Origin: a virus
Virus record (IMG/VR): IMGVR_UViG_3300025828_003292
Span: 1 to 36,838 of that record
Direction: 5' to 3' (one strand)
Length of the DNA: 36,838 nucleotides
The notes under the pieces are model-generated. The model did no database searches and was not told the origin of the DNA. It saw only the letters and a program-made list of their open reading frames with translations. Shown in pieces: positions 22,152-30,368 of this stretch. Made by a program: the position numbers and the translations under genes. Within the stretch, counting starts at the first letter, position 1. The number at the start of each line of letters is the position of its first letter.

Positions 22152-22928
22152 CTATGTAAAAGTAATTTTTACAACGCCAGGACCTCCTGTACCACCTTGT
22201 CCGCAACATCTGCCACAGTATGAAGTCATACCATTTTGTCCACCGTGTGCGGGTGGTGCTATCCAACATCCGCATCTGATCCAACAGACGTTTATTGCTT
22301 GCGAAACTGCTCCTCCTAAAAACGGAGCGCCTGTGGGTCTTACATATTGTGAATGACAGTGGCAGTTAAATATTCCTGAGAACATACCGCTGTGACTGTT
22401 CATTCCAAAATCACCATTATTATCATTAGGTCCTAAACAACAGGTCCAACAACTCATACAATAATGTGTCCAGTCAGTGTTTGCTCTACCACAACCGCCG
22501 CCAGGGGCGCAAAAATCGCTAAGGTTATATCCATTTACATATGTTGTACAACCTGTACAGCCAATACACTCTCTACTCAAACAACGGTATACACCTGCTG
22601 CACACATTCTATATTGACAACCAGGGTTGGTGCTGATCATTTTAGAGTTATATGATCCTCCGCCGGCACCTGAATAGTGATGACATCTATTACAGCTACA
22701 TGCTCCACTTCCGTTTCCGCCAGCACCCCATATTTCAAAAAATACTCTGCGTGTGCATCCAGGAACGGTCCATAAACAACAGCATCCTGCTGAACAACGG
22801 CATGCATTGCCTATAAGCCACTTTGTACACAAGCGGTGTCTAGTTTCAGTACCAAACTTATTTTCGGTAACTGTACCGTCAATAACTTGCTCGTTTACAA
22901 TTTTTTTATAACTTGAATAAGTGGCCAT
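22152..22928 (-). CDS. Cys/Gly-rich probable virion protein, paralogue 3 of 3
   Basis: A 258-residue paralogue with about 30 Cys and the same conserved blocks. The variable middle is CMSCWTCCLGPNDNNGDFG followed by FNCHCHSQYVRP, different from both other copies. The C-terminus is RCCGQGGTGGPGVVKITF. It is transcribed first of the three, after a small beta-rich fibre gene. There is no signal peptide, as expected for a phage virion protein assembled in the cytoplasm, where disulphides would not normally form; metal binding or oxidation after release are two ways to explain the Cys content. Family unknown. Confidence 0.7.
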   Translation of the reverse strand: MATYSSYKKIVNEQVIDGTVTENKFGTETRHRLCTKWLIGNACRCSAGCCCLWTVPGCTRRVFFEIWGAGGNGSGACSCNRCHHYSGAGGGSYNSKMISTNPGCQYRMCAAGVYRCLSRECIGCTGCTTYVNGYNLSDFCAPGGGCGRANTDWTHYCMSCWTCCLGPNDNNGDFGMNSHSGMFSGIFNCHCHSQYVRPTGAPFLGGAVSQAINVCWIRCGCWIAPPAHGGQNGMTSYCGRCCGQGGTGGPGVVKITFT

Positions 22929-22944
22929 GTAACAGTTTCCTCTA

Positions 22945-23676
22945 TTAAATTGTAAATATACGCCAACCGTATGTGTTGTTGTAGAATACTAGTTCAAAAG
23001 CTGCACCTTCTGTGTTTACAGTTAAGTTAGCAGCATCACCTTGAATTAATTTTCCATTTCTTGCAACAGTAAGGTTACTTGTATCAAAAACCTTTGCACA
23101 GTCAAAGAATCTTATTCTGTCTCCTTTAGCTGGCGAAGCTGGCAATGTTATTGTAAATCCTCCAGCTGTACACCAATTAGTTTCCCATGATGACGTTGTT
23201 CTACCACTACTTACATCTACGTCTCTGAATCCCATAACTACCCAACTTGATCCATTGTAAACTTCAGGTAGTCCATAAGAAGTATTAAAACGCATATAAC
23301 CTGCGGATGGAGATCCAGGTCTCTGTGCTGTAGTACCTCTTGGTAGTTGAATATATCCTGATGTTGAACCAGTTGTTGAAAATCCATTTGAAACAGTTGT
23401 AATGTCGCCGCCTGCAGCTGTTAAGTCACCACCAAAATATCCGTTGTTTGCAACTCCTATTCCACCTGCAAAAACTGCGCCGCCAGTGGCTGTGCTTGTA
23501 CTGTTAGTAGTATCGTTAACTTTAAATTGTGCTGTGCTGTCAATTATAACATCACCTGTACCATCAGGATTTAGAGTAATATCCGCGTTAGGGACTAGAG
23601 ACCTAATAGTATCATCAATACTCACTAATCTAGCAAGTAGTGGTCTACCAGTTACTCCCGTGTTTATTCTTCTCAT
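22945..23676 (-). CDS. small tail-fibre-type virion protein
   Basis: A 243-residue beta-rich protein of fibre type. It starts MRRINTGVTGRPLLARLVSIDDTIRS, has GGAVFAGGIGVANNGYFGG-type repeats common in phage fibres, then GYIQLPRGTTAQRPGSPSAGYMRFNT and EVYNGSSWVVMG, a pattern of fibre shaft-to-tip junctions. The C-terminal domain (KGDRIRFFDCAKVFDTSNLT, then AAFELVFYNNTYGWRI) resembles the end domains of marine phage fibres. No transmembrane or signal segment. It lies between the 106-residue virion protein (11-base gap) and the first Cys-rich protein (16-base gap). Role inferred as a short fibre or an adaptor for the Cys-rich proteins. Confidence 0.7.
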   Translation of the reverse strand: MRRINTGVTGRPLLARLVSIDDTIRSLVPNADITLNPDGTGDVIIDSTAQFKVNDTTNSTSTATGGAVFAGGIGVANNGYFGGDLTAAGGDITTVSNGFSTTGSTSGYIQLPRGTTAQRPGSPSAGYMRFNTSYGLPEVYNGSSWVVMGFRDVDVSSGRTTSSWETNWCTAGGFTITLPASPAKGDRIRFFDCAKVFDTSNLTVARNGKLIQGDAANLTVNTEGAAFELVFYNNTYGWRIFTI

Positions 23677-23687
23677 ATCATTTTCCC

Positions 23688-24008
23688 TTATGCTGTCGCT
23701 GTTTCTATACCATAAACAACGGCTGTTACATCGGTGCTGTTTGCGTAAACAACAACTCTTTTAGTTGCATCTAAAACTATGCCTCCTCTTTCAATACTAC
23801 CGTTACCTAGTAATTCAGTATCATATTCTATGTATTCATCATTACCTGGTGTGCCTGTTGCAGCTAGAGCTATTCTAATATCTCTAGAACTTGCATTCCT
23901 ATTAGTAACATTAACTGTTACAATAGCGAATGTATCTGCTGGCACAGTGTAAATGGTAGTATTTGCAGCGGCAGCCAATGCAGCTTTACCTAGTATTCCA
24001 TTTGCCAT
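23688..24008 (-). CDS. small virion protein, single beta-sandwich type
   Basis: A 106-residue protein (LGKAALAAAANTTIYTVPADTF, VNVTNRNASSRDIRIALAATGTP, EYIEYDTELLGNGSIERGGIVL, KRVVVYANSTDVTAVVYGIE) with alternating hydrophobic strands. This matches a recurrent small structural protein found beside fibre genes in marine T4-like phages, perhaps a head or fibre decoration protein. No enzyme motif is present. It is 15 bases downstream of the giant fibre gene, with GATGGAG as ribosome binding site. A GATAAATA octamer lies 86 bases upstream within the giant gene's coding sequence and might act as an internal late promoter. Confidence 0.65.
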   Translation of the reverse strand: MANGILGKAALAAAANTTIYTVPADTFAIVTVNVTNRNASSRDIRIALAATGTPGNDEYIEYDTELLGNGSIERGGIVLDATKRVVVYANSTDVTAVVYGIETATA

Positions 24009-24023
24009 TTTGTTTTCTCCATC

Positions 24024-27000
24024 CTATCTTAAAAAGTAGTTATATGCTAAAGGTAATCCTAATACAGTTTTTGTAAAGTTTACATTAGCTTTAATATTTA
24101 TCGTCGAGCCTGTCAGTGTTGTAATTTGTGTGCCGCCTATGAAAATATCACCTGATGTTACACTGTTAACAACTAGAGATGCACCGCCGCCACCAATCTG
24201 TGCTTCAATGTAGCTCTTAATTGCTCTCTGTGTTGGAACAATAGTGTCACTGTTTGCAGTAAAGAACGGATCTGTTGAGAATTCAGTAATACTTGCTGAG
24301 TTACCACCTAGTGTAACTTCACCAAGTGATAGTTCTTGTAGACCTGCAATGTTAAATGCTTCAGCGTTCAATGTTGCAACACCAGTTGCCTGTTCAATTT
24401 GGAACAAATCACCAACTCTAAAGTTACCGTCTTGGTCAGTACTTGTAAAGAATACTCGTCCACCGTTAAAATCACTTGTTTCTTTGGTTTGGTCTGGTTC
24501 GTTTACAGGATCACCATAAACAGCATTTGGATAATTTGTATCATCAAAGTTACCTGTACCGATATCTAAGAAATCATGTCCTGTTAGACGTACCTGACTA
24601 AATCTAATACGCATAGTAACACCGTCGCCGTCTACAGGTGCATCTTCAATTTCCATCGCAGGTGATATTTGTAGGAAACCTACCTTAGATCCGTCAATTG
24701 ATCCAACAAGCGATACTGTGTTTACAAGTTTAAACACCTGTCCAGGTAAACTATCAAACACAACATTTGACCCGTTAACTGGAGTTTGGCTTAACTGTCT
24801 AACAGCAACAAATGCTCCATTCTGGAAGAAGTCTGCTCTACCATTACTGTTATCATCATCTATTTCTGCACTTGCACTAATAAATCCTGAACCTCTTGCA
24901 GCAAATGTAGGTTGGGCTAGTACTCCGTCACCTGTTCTTACTGTAAACAATGCATCGTTAATGTTGTTAGGATCTGCAACACTCATTTCTGGAGCACTAG
25001 AATATCCTGATCCAGGTTGAGTAATTCTAACTTCAAATAGTTGTTCGTTGGCAACTCCTGCTCTACCTCTAGTAATACTACCAATTTGAGCATTACACAC
25101 TGCTGTAGTAGTGCTATTTTGTATTGCAACAAATTTTGGTGTTTTATCTGGGTTACCAAATGCTACTGCATTTAGGCCATTTGTATATGTGGTTGCAGTT
25201 AGTGCATAATGTGGTGGCCAATAAACACCATCATAAGAGTAATATAATTTACCAGTGTCGTTTGTTGTTACAACAAATACACCTTGTCCATATGCTACCT
25301 GTCTAGGTAAATCACTTGCAGAATTTATAGCAACAGTTGTCCAAGTAATACCGTCTTGACTGTATGCAGCATTTGTAGTATCTGTTGCTACTGCAACAAA
25401 CATGTTATTACCAAACACAATATCACTCCATGCACTTGTTGCAGGCAATGCTAATAGCTCTTGGGTCCATGTTACGCCACCATTTTCAGTATATGCTATT
25501 TCTCTGCTTCCTGATTTGTATGCAATAAATCTACCTTTACCGTAAACTATGCCTGTAAATCCTGTACTTGGTAACACACCAACTTGTTGTGTCCAACTTA
25601 CGCCGCCATCAGTTGACCATTGAACATCTGTATCATTGTCTGCTACAATAATAAATCTATTGTCAGCTGTTCCTACATTACCATAAGCAATACCTGCTGT
25701 GCTACTTGCTGTTAAGTTAGGTTGAGACGCTGGAGCAGCCCAGGTTGAGCCGTTCAACGAATAGTTAACAACAGTTTGTCCGCCAGTTGTACCTAATGCT
25801 ACAGCATAACTTGGTTTAAATGTACTTGAGCCGTCATCTAGTAAGCCATTTGCTTGATCTTGCCATGTGTAGTTGTTATTGAGTGTACTTGTTGTCCAAG
25901 TTTGTCCGTCTATACTTGTTTTAGCAGTGGTATTTGTATCTGGTAGCGCAACAAAAACACCTTTCTGACCATAACCGCTAAAGTCAAAATCAGTTACTGC
26001 ACCGGTTACAGAATTTATTGCTGTAATAGTAATTACTATATCATTAGTTGATGTTGCGCCGCCAACATCGCTTCCGTCAATAGTAACAGTATCAAGTCTT
26101 ACATATTGTTCGCCACCGTTATTTAAACTTAAATAATACTTACTACCATTTCTTGTTACATCAAATGTTGCTCCGTTACCGTCACTTTGTGTAGTTGTTG
26201 CTACATTTGTGTACTGAGCTGATGTAGTAAAGTATTCTACACTTGGCCAAATATCACTTGTAATTGTGTGATTAGTATCTGACTGTGTTGGAGGTGTAAA
26301 TCCAATTGAAGGTTCAATCAAATAGATTGATGTAGAATTTGGAGAAACCACAGTTGTTCCTGCCACTACATGATCCCAACCGTCAACTAACAGTGTAGCA
26401 ATACCAGTACCGCTTCCTGCTCCACTAGCAGTAAATATTGTTCCTAAATTATTGTTTGCAGCACCAATAGTTGTAAAGTCTGTATTACCTTCACTGTCAA
26501 TTCTATACTTCTGTCCTATAACAAAATTTCCACCTGTTACAGGATGTCTTTCTTTTAAAACAGTTGCAATTTTTGATCCACTGTTGTAAGTTTCAATAAT
26601 ACCAAATTGACCTGTTCCTGCACCACCTGTTATGTAAATTCTCATACTAGGGTAAGCAGTTGACAAGTTACCATCAGTGTTTGCTAGTGTTATACTTGCT
26701 GGTCCACTCAGTGTACCTGTCTGTGCAGTGTTGGTAACAACAAGATAGCCTGTACCACCTGCAACTGCATCTGGATTACCTGAAGAATCGTCAATTTCTG
26801 TTATACGAACTTGGAATACACCGTTATCTCTAAATTCGTCTGCTACTACTTCTTCGCTGTCTCCCGGACCAAAGAAATTGATAGCTGCTTCTGTATAATC
26901 ATTACCAGCATGTGAATATTCTATTTGTAAAAGTTCGTCTGCGCCGTCTGTAATCACTCTGCTTATTGTTGCATTATACTGTTGACTGTTATCAACAATA

Positions 27001-30000
27001 GCAGTAATTGGAGTTTCGTCCGGATCAACACCATCAGCTACAGATCCAAAAGTACCATATGAGTTGTTACCATTTGTTGCTCTAGCTCTACCACCTGTTT
27101 GACACAAGTAACCAATGTGAGAATAATAAGTAAACACTGAAACCATCTCAGCTCTACCGTTATTCAATAGCCATGCACCAATACCGTCTGATATAACTTG
27201 TGTAAAGTCGTTTGAAACAATAGAATCATTACCACCGTTGTGTAATGCTCCATCGATCTTTTGTCCAATTGCTGCAAATCCAAATGTTGTACAGTTCTGT
27301 ACATACGGTGATCTTGCTGTGATCCAGGCTCTTGTATCGTCTGGTCCCCAACCTGGATCAAGTGATGCATATGCACCTGCTGTTGGTAAACTATATCCTG
27401 CAGCATTAGGAGCATTAAGATCTCCTTGTAATCCTTCAAGTGTTTGTAAACGAAGTCCAGTACCGTTTCTTAGATAGTACATATCTTCTTCTTGTGATCC
27501 TATAACAGCATTTACATAATATCTTGCAGCTAAATGTGACTTATAAAATGCTGGCAAATACAAGAACACATCAAAACCATACTTATTGTATGTTCTAAAT
27601 TGTTGTTGTGGCCATGTTAAATCCCATTTAATAGCATCTATATATTCTCTTACATCTCTTGCACACAAGGTTCTGTTATACTCGTATCCTTTTTCTACAA
27701 TAATATTTTCACTACTACCTAAAATATCAAATTCAGCACCATACACTGTTGCAGAAACTGTGAAAGTATTATCATCTTTAATTTCTCTTACATAGTAATC
27801 AATATCAGCAGTTAAACCAGTATCGCTAACACCCAATGTGCTGTCGTCTTGATCTCTAAATTTAACTGGCATTCCAACAAACATCCAATTTGTAGCAGCT
27901 TTTATTTCATTTGTTGCCGGTACTGTGTTTGAGATTGTGGATTTAAAGTAATTGTCAACATATGCCAATACCTCGTCTACAATAAATTCTTTGTTTAGTT
28001 CAAGTTGTCTTGTAGCATTGTAAACATCCATGTCTGGAGATTGTGTTACGCCGCCTTCTGTCGCTCCACTAAATATTGCATCTTGTACATATTCCCAAGT
28101 GCTATTAATACCAGCAATAGCTGTGGCGTTACTGTTTACATTTAGTAGTGCCTGCTGTTTAACATATTCATTTGCTGCAAGAGTAGCTGCTTTTTGGTCT
28201 CCTATAACTTTTTCACTAGGAGCTCTTAAATAAGACAGTCCTGCTTGTAAACTTGCAAAGTTTGAACCTAATGCCCAATCATATACTGCAGCGTCTACAA
28301 TATAACCTATGTCTCTAGTACACTTGGTGTGATTGTATACAAATCCACTGTAAGTGTTTGTTATGTACTGAACAGTTGATCTGATAACATCGTTTTTATC
28401 ACTGTTTATGCTGCTGTACGCAGTCTGATATTCAGCATCTGCCCAGGTAATATCAGGATATGTAATTGTTCCTTGATATGTTGAAAGTGGAGTTGTTTCT
28501 GCAATAACATCTGCAATAGCTTCTACATTGGTTTTAATTTCCGTACCTTCTGTAGCACTTGCAGGTGTGCCTAGTGTAGTTTGTAGTTCAGTATTTCCTG
28601 ATTGAGCTGTAACACTAACTTCTCTTACAATTTGATCCATTATGCTTGCTAAGTGATCATATGCTGCTGCTGTTTCAGTTTTTTGATCTGGATCACCTAC
28701 TTGATTCTCTCCATCAACAAAATAACTTTCTGCTAGTTGTACAGAAGCACTATTACCACCATAAAGAACATCATAGCACTGTGCATTGATTATATGTTTA
28801 ACATCTCTTCTGCATTTTGATTCAACATAATTTAAACCTGGATAATTGATAGCAATATATCTAATTACATCTTGCACCATAAAATCTATATTAGCAAGAA
28901 GATTGTCTTTTGCATCTACTCTATTTTGATCTACACCTACAGGTGATGGAAAACTAAGTGCATTTACTACACCATCTCCGGGTATAGCAGATCCTAATGA
29001 ACCGTTTTGAATTATATCAACAATTTCATTAAATGCTGTAGAAATTCTTGTAGAAGCATTACTTGAACTGTCTAGTGATGATGATCCATCAGTAGTTACT
29101 GAAACTTTTAATTCATCTCTTGCATTTCTAATTGCACCAACTGTTTGTACACGCTGATTATTTAGATTGTATGCATTATTTGGTCTTTGATAAGCAAGAC
29201 CTTGGAATACAGCATTATAGTTAGTTCCAAGAGCAACATCATATGCAGTGTTAGAAATAATCTTGTCTAAATCTCTTCTGCACTTAGCAGAATTATATTG
29301 GAATGTACCAAAATGACCATTAATAAAATCAATTGTGTTTTGCTGTATTGTAGGTAAAGCTGTTCTAAGTGCCGTTTCTGCTCCTTTAAGGGCATCACTT
29401 ACACCTGAAATGTCAGGATATGTAATAGCAACTGATCCAGAACCATTGGTGATAATATTAACTATTGCCGTCATGAGCGTGCCAATGCGAGCCTGCGTTC
29501 CTGCATCTCCATTAGTCGCTGTTACAATTTGTGTTATACTATTAGTGTTAAGCACTGGAGCAACTGTTGTATTGGTAGCGATAGTTTGCATTAAATTTTT
29601 CATAAAATTGTATGCAGCAATAGTTGCAGTTTTTTCGCTACTTGCAATATTTAGATTAGTTCCTTCGTAATATGCTTCTCCAGTTTTAACAGATTGCCAG
29701 TTACCGCCATAAGTTAAATCATATCCTAAACTATCTATTATAAAGCCAACATCCTGTCTACATTTTGTTCTGCTATATTTTAGATTAGGATAGTTAGTTT
29801 TAATGTAAGCAATAACTTCTTCTTGAATGAATTTTTTGTTAATGAATAAATTTTCTCTTCCCCAACCTTCGGCAGGATCAGCCATATCCCAAGGTTTAGG
29901 CCAATTTACTTCATACTTGTCACCAAGTCCTGTATCAATTCTTTTTCTAATATTTCTTGAAATTCTTTTCACAGCTCCTGCTGTGTTTGGTCCTTCAACA

Positions 30001-30368
30001 TATGGCCAACTTTGAATTTGTGTTTCTGTATTTCCAGTCGTAGGTGTAACAGTTTGTCCTTTAACAATGTCTTCAATGATGCTATCCATTCTAGATAACC
30101 CTTGGAAACTGTAAGCAAAATCTTTTGCAGGAGTAAGCACAGCATTGCTTGCTTTTCTAGGTTGAACATTTGTTGAGCGAAGTTCGTCTCCTATAATACA
30201 ACATTCTGCTGGAACAATAATTGGAAGAACCTCATAATATTTTCCTGTTGAAACTTTGATAAGAGTATTTCTAATCAGTCTATTAGGAATATTAGAGTCG
30301 TTACCGGCTGTAATAGCATCTGTTACTATTCCGCTTAATTCTGTAATTGTTTCAAATATAGTTGCCAT
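24024..30368 (-). CDS. giant modular tail-fibre/baseplate-associated protein
   Basis: A 2114-residue virion protein. Modules in order: a start (IIGDELRSTNVQPRK, 56-70) that continues a beta-helix entry motif; five copies of a helical module beginning KC-x-RD-(I/V)-x-x-I-(I/V)-D and containing YD-L-x-x-G-x-N, near residues 200, 360, 518, 681 and 901; a beta-helix-type region (LDPGWGPDDTRAW, GQKIDGALHNGGNDSIVSND, about 1000-1150); Asp-box repeats (SIDGQTW, STDGGVSW, TENGGVTW, SQDGITW, SYDGVYW, about 1480-1725) suggesting a beta-propeller; and a C-terminal part (TDQDGNFRVGDLFQIEQATG, about 1975) ending in a fibre tip. It is paralogous to the gene at the right edge of the window. Receptor or polysaccharide contact is inferred. 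Its ATG overlaps the stop of the repeat-containing fibre gene by one base. Confidence 0.85.
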   Translation of the reverse strand: MATIFETITELSGIVTDAITAGNDSNIPNRLIRNTLIKVSTGKYYEVLPIIVPAECCIIGDELRSTNVQPRKASNAVLTPAKDFAYSFQGLSRMDSIIEDIVKGQTVTPTTGNTETQIQSWPYVEGPNTAGAVKRISRNIRKRIDTGLGDKYEVNWPKPWDMADPAEGWGRENLFINKKFIQEEVIAYIKTNYPNLKYSRTKCRQDVGFIIDSLGYDLTYGGNWQSVKTGEAYYEGTNLNIASSEKTATIAAYNFMKNLMQTIATNTTVAPVLNTNSITQIVTATNGDAGTQARIGTLMTAIVNIITNGSGSVAITYPDISGVSDALKGAETALRTALPTIQQNTIDFINGHFGTFQYNSAKCRRDLDKIISNTAYDVALGTNYNAVFQGLAYQRPNNAYNLNNQRVQTVGAIRNARDELKVSVTTDGSSSLDSSSNASTRISTAFNEIVDIIQNGSLGSAIPGDGVVNALSFPSPVGVDQNRVDAKDNLLANIDFMVQDVIRYIAINYPGLNYVESKCRRDVKHIINAQCYDVLYGGNSASVQLAESYFVDGENQVGDPDQKTETAAAYDHLASIMDQIVREVSVTAQSGNTELQTTLGTPASATEGTEIKTNVEAIADVIAETTPLSTYQGTITYPDITWADAEYQTAYSSINSDKNDVIRSTVQYITNTYSGFVYNHTKCTRDIGYIVDAAVYDWALGSNFASLQAGLSYLRAPSEKVIGDQKAATLAANEYVKQQALLNVNSNATAIAGINSTWEYVQDAIFSGATEGGVTQSPDMDVYNATRQLELNKEFIVDEVLAYVDNYFKSTISNTVPATNEIKAATNWMFVGMPVKFRDQDDSTLGVSDTGLTADIDYYVREIKDDNTFTVSATVYGAEFDILGSSENIIVEKGYEYNRTLCARDVREYIDAIKWDLTWPQQQFRTYNKYGFDVFLYLPAFYKSHLAARYYVNAVIGSQEEDMYYLRNGTGLRLQTLEGLQGDLNAPNAAGYSLPTAGAYASLDPGWGPDDTRAWITARSPYVQNCTTFGFAAIGQKIDGALHNGGNDSIVSNDFTQVISDGIGAWLLNNGRAEMVSVFTYYSHIGYLCQTGGRARATNGNNSYGTFGSVADGVDPDETPITAIVDNSQQYNATISRVITDGADELLQIEYSHAGNDYTEAAINFFGPGDSEEVVADEFRDNGVFQVRITEIDDSSGNPDAVAGGTGYLVVTNTAQTGTLSGPASITLANTDGNLSTAYPSMRIYITGGAGTGQFGIIETYNSGSKIATVLKERHPVTGGNFVIGQKYRIDSEGNTDFTTIGAANNNLGTIFTASGAGSGTGIATLLVDGWDHVVAGTTVVSPNSTSIYLIEPSIGFTPPTQSDTNHTITSDIWPSVEYFTTSAQYTNVATTTQSDGNGATFDVTRNGSKYYLSLNNGGEQYVRLDTVTIDGSDVGGATSTNDIVITITAINSVTGAVTDFDFSGYGQKGVFVALPDTNTTAKTSIDGQTWTTSTLNNNYTWQDQANGLLDDGSSTFKPSYAVALGTTGGQTVVNYSLNGSTWAAPASQPNLTASSTAGIAYGNVGTADNRFIIVADNDTDVQWSTDGGVSWTQQVGVLPSTGFTGIVYGKGRFIAYKSGSREIAYTENGGVTWTQELLALPATSAWSDIVFGNNMFVAVATDTTNAAYSQDGITWTTVAINSASDLPRQVAYGQGVFVVTTNDTGKLYYSYDGVYWPPHYALTATTYTNGLNAVAFGNPDKTPKFVAIQNSTTTAVCNAQIGSITRGRAGVANEQLFEVRITQPGSGYSSAPEMSVADPNNINDALFTVRTGDGVLAQPTFAARGSGFISASAEIDDDNSNGRADFFQNGAFVAVRQLSQTPVNGSNVVFDSLPGQVFKLVNTVSLVGSIDGSKVGFLQISPAMEIEDAPVDGDGVTMRIRFSQVRLTGHDFLDIGTGNFDDTNYPNAVYGDPVNEPDQTKETSDFNGGRVFFTSTDQDGNFRVGDLFQIEQATGVATLNAEAFNIAGLQELSLGEVTLGGNSASITEFSTDPFFTANSDTIVPTQRAIKSYIEAQIGGGGASLVVNSVTSGDIFIGGTQITTLTGSTINIKANVNFTKTVLGLPLAYNYFLR

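Larger units (their letters stand above)
20539..22928 (-). repeat. tandem triplication of the Cys/Gly-rich gene
   Basis: Three head-to-tail gene copies of 258-269 codons. Besides protein similarity, exact nucleotide blocks remain: a 32-base block is shared by 21188-21219 and 21980-22011, and its first 23 bases also occur at 22768-22790. These blocks encode the CSAGCCCLW region. Other parts have diverged strongly, giving a mosaic of conserved and variable segments. Confidence 0.8.

Noticed and set aside
24095-24102. GATAAATA octamer inside the end of the giant fibre gene
   Set aside because: Matches the late motif, but lies in coding sequence (Ile-Asn-Ile codons) and 86 bases from the next ATG instead of 18; kept only as a possibility in the note on the small virion protein.
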